A stretch of DNA of 42,673 nt from the NCBI GenBank assembly GCA_035263845.1, contig DATFQY010000050.1, positions 1 through 42,673 of the forward strand, written 5' to 3'. Each line of letters begins with the position of its first letter. Within the stretch, counting starts at the first letter, position 1. This DNA comes from JAWOLE01 sp035263845 (GTDB lineage: Bacteria > Acidobacteriota > Thermoanaerobaculia > UBA5066 > Gp7-AA6). The notes under the pieces were generated by a model. It had not been told where the DNA came from, searched no databases, and saw only the letters and a program-made list of their open reading frames with translations. The position numbers were made by a program, and so were the translations under genes. Of this stretch, positions 40,757-42,673 are shown piece by piece.

Positions 40757-40769
40757 GTTCCTATTCCTA
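40757..40769 (-). repeat. TAGGAA duplicated, rplD stop plus rplW ribosome site
   Basis: TAGGAATAGGAAC on the minus strand. The first TAG is the rplD stop; the second copy provides AGGAA before the rplW ATG. Two copies only, so chance is possible on its own. Confidence 0.55.
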
Positions 40770-41390
40770 CTCAAGGGTCGCGACGACCCGCGACAGGGCG
40801 TCCTGCGAGACGACCACCGTCCCGTGGCTCATCACGTCATAGACGTTGACCGCGAGGGCGTCCACCAGCTTCCACTCGGAGACGTTGCGGGAGGCGAGCT
40901 GCACGTTCTCGTTTTCGCGCGAGTCCACCAGCAGCGCCTTCCCCTCGATCCCGAGGCCGCCGATCGCGGACTTCAGGTCCCGGGTCTTCGGCCCCTCCAG
41001 CTCCAGGCTCTCCACGACGACGAGGCGCTCCTCGCGAACCCGCTGCGAGAGGGCCGCCTTCAGGGCGTTCTTCTTCTCGCCGACGGAAATCTTCTCGGCG
41101 TAGGAGCGGGGCACCGGTCCATGGGCCGTTCCGCCGTGGCGGTGGATCGGCGGGCGTCCGCCTCCCTGCCGCGCGCGTCCGGTCCCCTTCTGCTTGAAGG
41201 GCTTCTTGCCGGAGCCGGAGACCTCGCTGCGGGTCTTGGTCTTGTGCGTTCCCGCGCGCTGTCCCGCGAGGAACGCCTTCACGACCTGCCAGACCAGGTG
41301 CCGCCGGTACGGGTAGTCGAAGACCCCCGCCGGCAGGTCCACCTCGCCGACTCTCTCTTTCTTCCAGTTCCAGACGGGCAAAGTCGCCAT
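40767..41390 (-). CDS. rplD: 50S ribosomal protein L4
   Basis: 207 residues. GTHKTKTRSEVSGSGKKPF, KQKGTGRARQGGGRPPIHR (tunnel loop) and DVMSHGTVVVSQDALSRVV near the end. L4 contacts the nascent chain with L22 and in enterobacteria represses the S10 operon. AAGGGA before ATG lies in the rplC repeat. Confidence 0.98.
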   Translation of the reverse strand: MATLPVWNWKKERVGEVDLPAGVFDYPYRRHLVWQVVKAFLAGQRAGTHKTKTRSEVSGSGKKPFKQKGTGRARQGGGRPPIHRHGGTAHGPVPRSYAEKISVGEKKNALKAALSQRVREERLVVVESLELEGPKTRDLKSAIGGLGIEGKALLVDSRENENVQLASRNVSEWKLVDALAVNVYDVMSHGTVVVSQDALSRVVATLE

Positions 41391-41400
41391 CTTCGATCCC

Positions 41401-41418
41401 TTACTTTGCTTACTTTGC
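41401..41418 (-). repeat. GCAAAGTAA duplicated across the rplC stop
   Basis: Perfect 9-bp direct repeat (41410-41418 and 41401-41409). The first copy is the last two codons plus stop of rplC (Ala-Lys-stop); the second repeats it exactly, in the same frame. Confidence 0.85.
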
Positions 41419-42060
41419 AGCCGGCTTCGCGAACGAAGACCGGACGATCTTGACCACCGACCGGCGCGCTCCTGGGACGGCGCCTCGCAGGTAGATCAGG
41501 TTGTTCTCCGTGTCCACGCGGACGACCACGAGGTTCTTGGCCGTGGCCTGGCGCCCGCCGAGCCGTCCGGAGGAGCGGTTGCCCTTGATGACGCGCGAGG
41601 GGAACGCCGACGCGCCGATGGAGCCCGGAGCCCGGTGGAACATGGAGCCGTGCGCCGCGCCGCCGCCGCGGAAGTGGTGGCGCCGGACGACGCCGGCGAA
41701 GCCCTTGCCCTTGGAGACGCCGATGACGTCCACGTGGTCCTGCGGCGCGAAAGCGTCGCAGAGGACCTTGTCGCCCGGCTTCCACTCGTCGCCCGCGTCG
41801 AAGCGGACCTCGGCGAGCGTGCGCATCGGTGCGACGCCGGCCTTCTCGAATCGCGTCTTGGCCGCCTGGTTGGCGTTGCGGTCCGGGCGCGACTCGACCA
41901 GGCCGATCTGGACGGACTCGTAGCCGTCGCGGTCGGCCGTCTTCTTCTGGACGACGAGGCAGGGCCCGGCCTGGACGACCGTCACCGGGACGGCCGTGCC
42001 GTCGGCCTCGAAGACCTGCGTCATCCCGACTTTCCTGCCGATGATTCCGTGAATCGCCAT
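41410..42060 (-). CDS. rplC: 50S ribosomal protein L3
   Basis: 216 residues. GIIGRKVGMTQVFEADGTAV, VDVIGVSKGKGFAGVVRRHH and APGSIGASAFPSRVIKG are the signature. L3 starts 50S assembly and reaches the peptidyl-transferase centre. Nineteen bases after rpsJ. Confidence 0.98.
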   Translation of the reverse strand: MAIHGIIGRKVGMTQVFEADGTAVPVTVVQAGPCLVVQKKTADRDGYESVQIGLVESRPDRNANQAAKTRFEKAGVAPMRTLAEVRFDAGDEWKPGDKVLCDAFAPQDHVDVIGVSKGKGFAGVVRRHHFRGGGAAHGSMFHRAPGSIGASAFPSRVIKGNRSSGRLGGRQATAKNLVVVRVDTENNLIYLRGAVPGARRSVVKIVRSSFAKPAAK

Positions 42061-42079
42061 GTCTCGCTCGCTTCGCTCG
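42061..42079 (-). repeat. CGAGCGAAG-type iterated word in the rpsJ-rplC spacer
   Basis: The whole spacer is CGAGCGAAGCGAGCGAGAC on the minus strand: CGAGCGA twice with GCGA variants. It replaces any normal ribosome site, leaving only GCGAG-type purines before the rplC ATG. Confidence 0.55.
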
Positions 42080-42397
<318 letters not shown>

Positions 42398-42402
42398 TTT
42401 TG

Positions 42403-42443
42403 GCGGCCGCTCGACGCGGCCGGAAGAGAGCAAGCGGCCGCTC
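42403..42443. repeat. GCGGCCGCTC direct and inverted repeat in tuf-rpsJ spacer
   Basis: GCGGCCGCTC at 42403-42412 and 42434-42443, each palindromic at its core, plus GAGAGC/GCTCTC pairing around the second. The 80-bp spacer therefore can form alternative hairpins just before rpsJ. Confidence 0.6.
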
Positions 42444-42477
42444 TCGTCCAGCCCATGGTTTCTACGCAATACATCGG

Positions 42478-42673
42478 CTACTCCAGAATCTCTGTAATCG
42501 TCCCTGCGCCGACCGTTCGGCCACCTTCTCTAATGGCGAACCGCAGTCCCTTCTCCATCGCGATCGGGGTGATCAGCTGGATCTCCAGCGACACCGTGTC
42601 CCCGGGAACCACCATCTCCACTCCCTGCGGCAACTTCGCCGTCCCCGTCACGTCCGTCGTCCGGAAGAAAAAC
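42478..42673 (-). CDS. tuf: Elongation factor Tu, C-terminal part
   Basis: Partial: only the last 64 residues and stop are in the window. FFRTTDVTGTAKLPQGVEM, VVPGDTVSLEIQLITPIAM and the end GRTVGAGTITEILE are diagnostic of EF-Tu domain 3. EF-Tu brings aminoacyl-tRNA to the ribosome. tuf immediately before rpsJ is the classical str-S10 arrangement. Confidence 0.97.
   Translation of the reverse strand, partial: FFFRTTDVTGTAKLPQGVEMVVPGDTVSLEIQLITPIAMEKGLRFAIREGGRTVGAGTITEILE

Overview
This is a GC-rich bacterial chromosome segment, most likely from Acidobacteriota. The pointers are an acidobacterial-type VWFA protein, two Oar-like TonB-dependent receptors, TPR-bearing sulfatase-fold lipoproteins and a zinc-type S14. 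The phylum call is an inference from gene content, not a placement. Nearly all real genes are on the minus strand; long plus-strand frames over them are GC-driven shadows. No tRNA, rRNA, CRISPR array or transposase gene was seen.

Positions 1-13100 (minus strand) form an envelope/export region. Reading downstream: TonB receptor, sulfatase-fold/TPR lipoprotein, second TonB receptor, small regulatory-like-domain/TPR protein, second sulfatase-fold/TPR lipoprotein, and a VWFA protein cut by the window edge. Receptor plus sulfatase-like lipoprotein occurs twice, so this looks like a duplicated module. Each receptor is followed by a GC hairpin. Both sulfatase-like proteins carry Thr where true sulfatases carry the Cys or Ser that becomes formylglycine.

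Positions 13334-17390 (plus strand) hold an M24 aminopeptidase, a membrane TPR protein and a SulP transporter with a STAS domain. Positions 17356-22958 (minus strand) hold gatC, gatA, an N-acetylmuramoyl-L-alanine amidase and a prolyl oligopeptidase, tightly packed with ATGA overlaps. gatB is not in the window. Positions 23076-26019 (plus strand) hold a CCA-adding-enzyme homologue, a structured 328-bp gap that includes a degraded copy of that gene's 3' end, and a PilT-like ATPase with an added coiled coil. A VanZ-like gene faces it.

Positions 26465-42673 (minus strand) are the complete S10-spc-alpha ribosomal protein superoperon in classical order: tuf (3' end), rpsJ, rplC, rplD, rplW, rplB, rpsS, rplV, rpsC, rplP, rpmC, rpsQ, rplN, rplX, rplE, rpsN, rpsH, rplF, rplR, rpsE, rpmD, rplO, secY, adk, map, infA, rpmJ, rpsM, rpsK, rpsD, rpoA, rplQ. 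It ends at an intrinsic terminator that lies inside the first codons of the VanZ-like gene. Several of its proteins carry low-complexity tails.

The most unusual signal is in the short spacers. Many contain a short word repeated in tandem, often the stop codon and last codons of the upstream gene (periods 6, 7, 9, 13 and 20 bp), or the word with its reverse complement so that a hairpin forms. The word differs from spacer to spacer. A second dispersed palindrome (CGTAGGGGcGG...) occurs three times and supplies the TTG start of one gene and the C-terminal tail of MAP.
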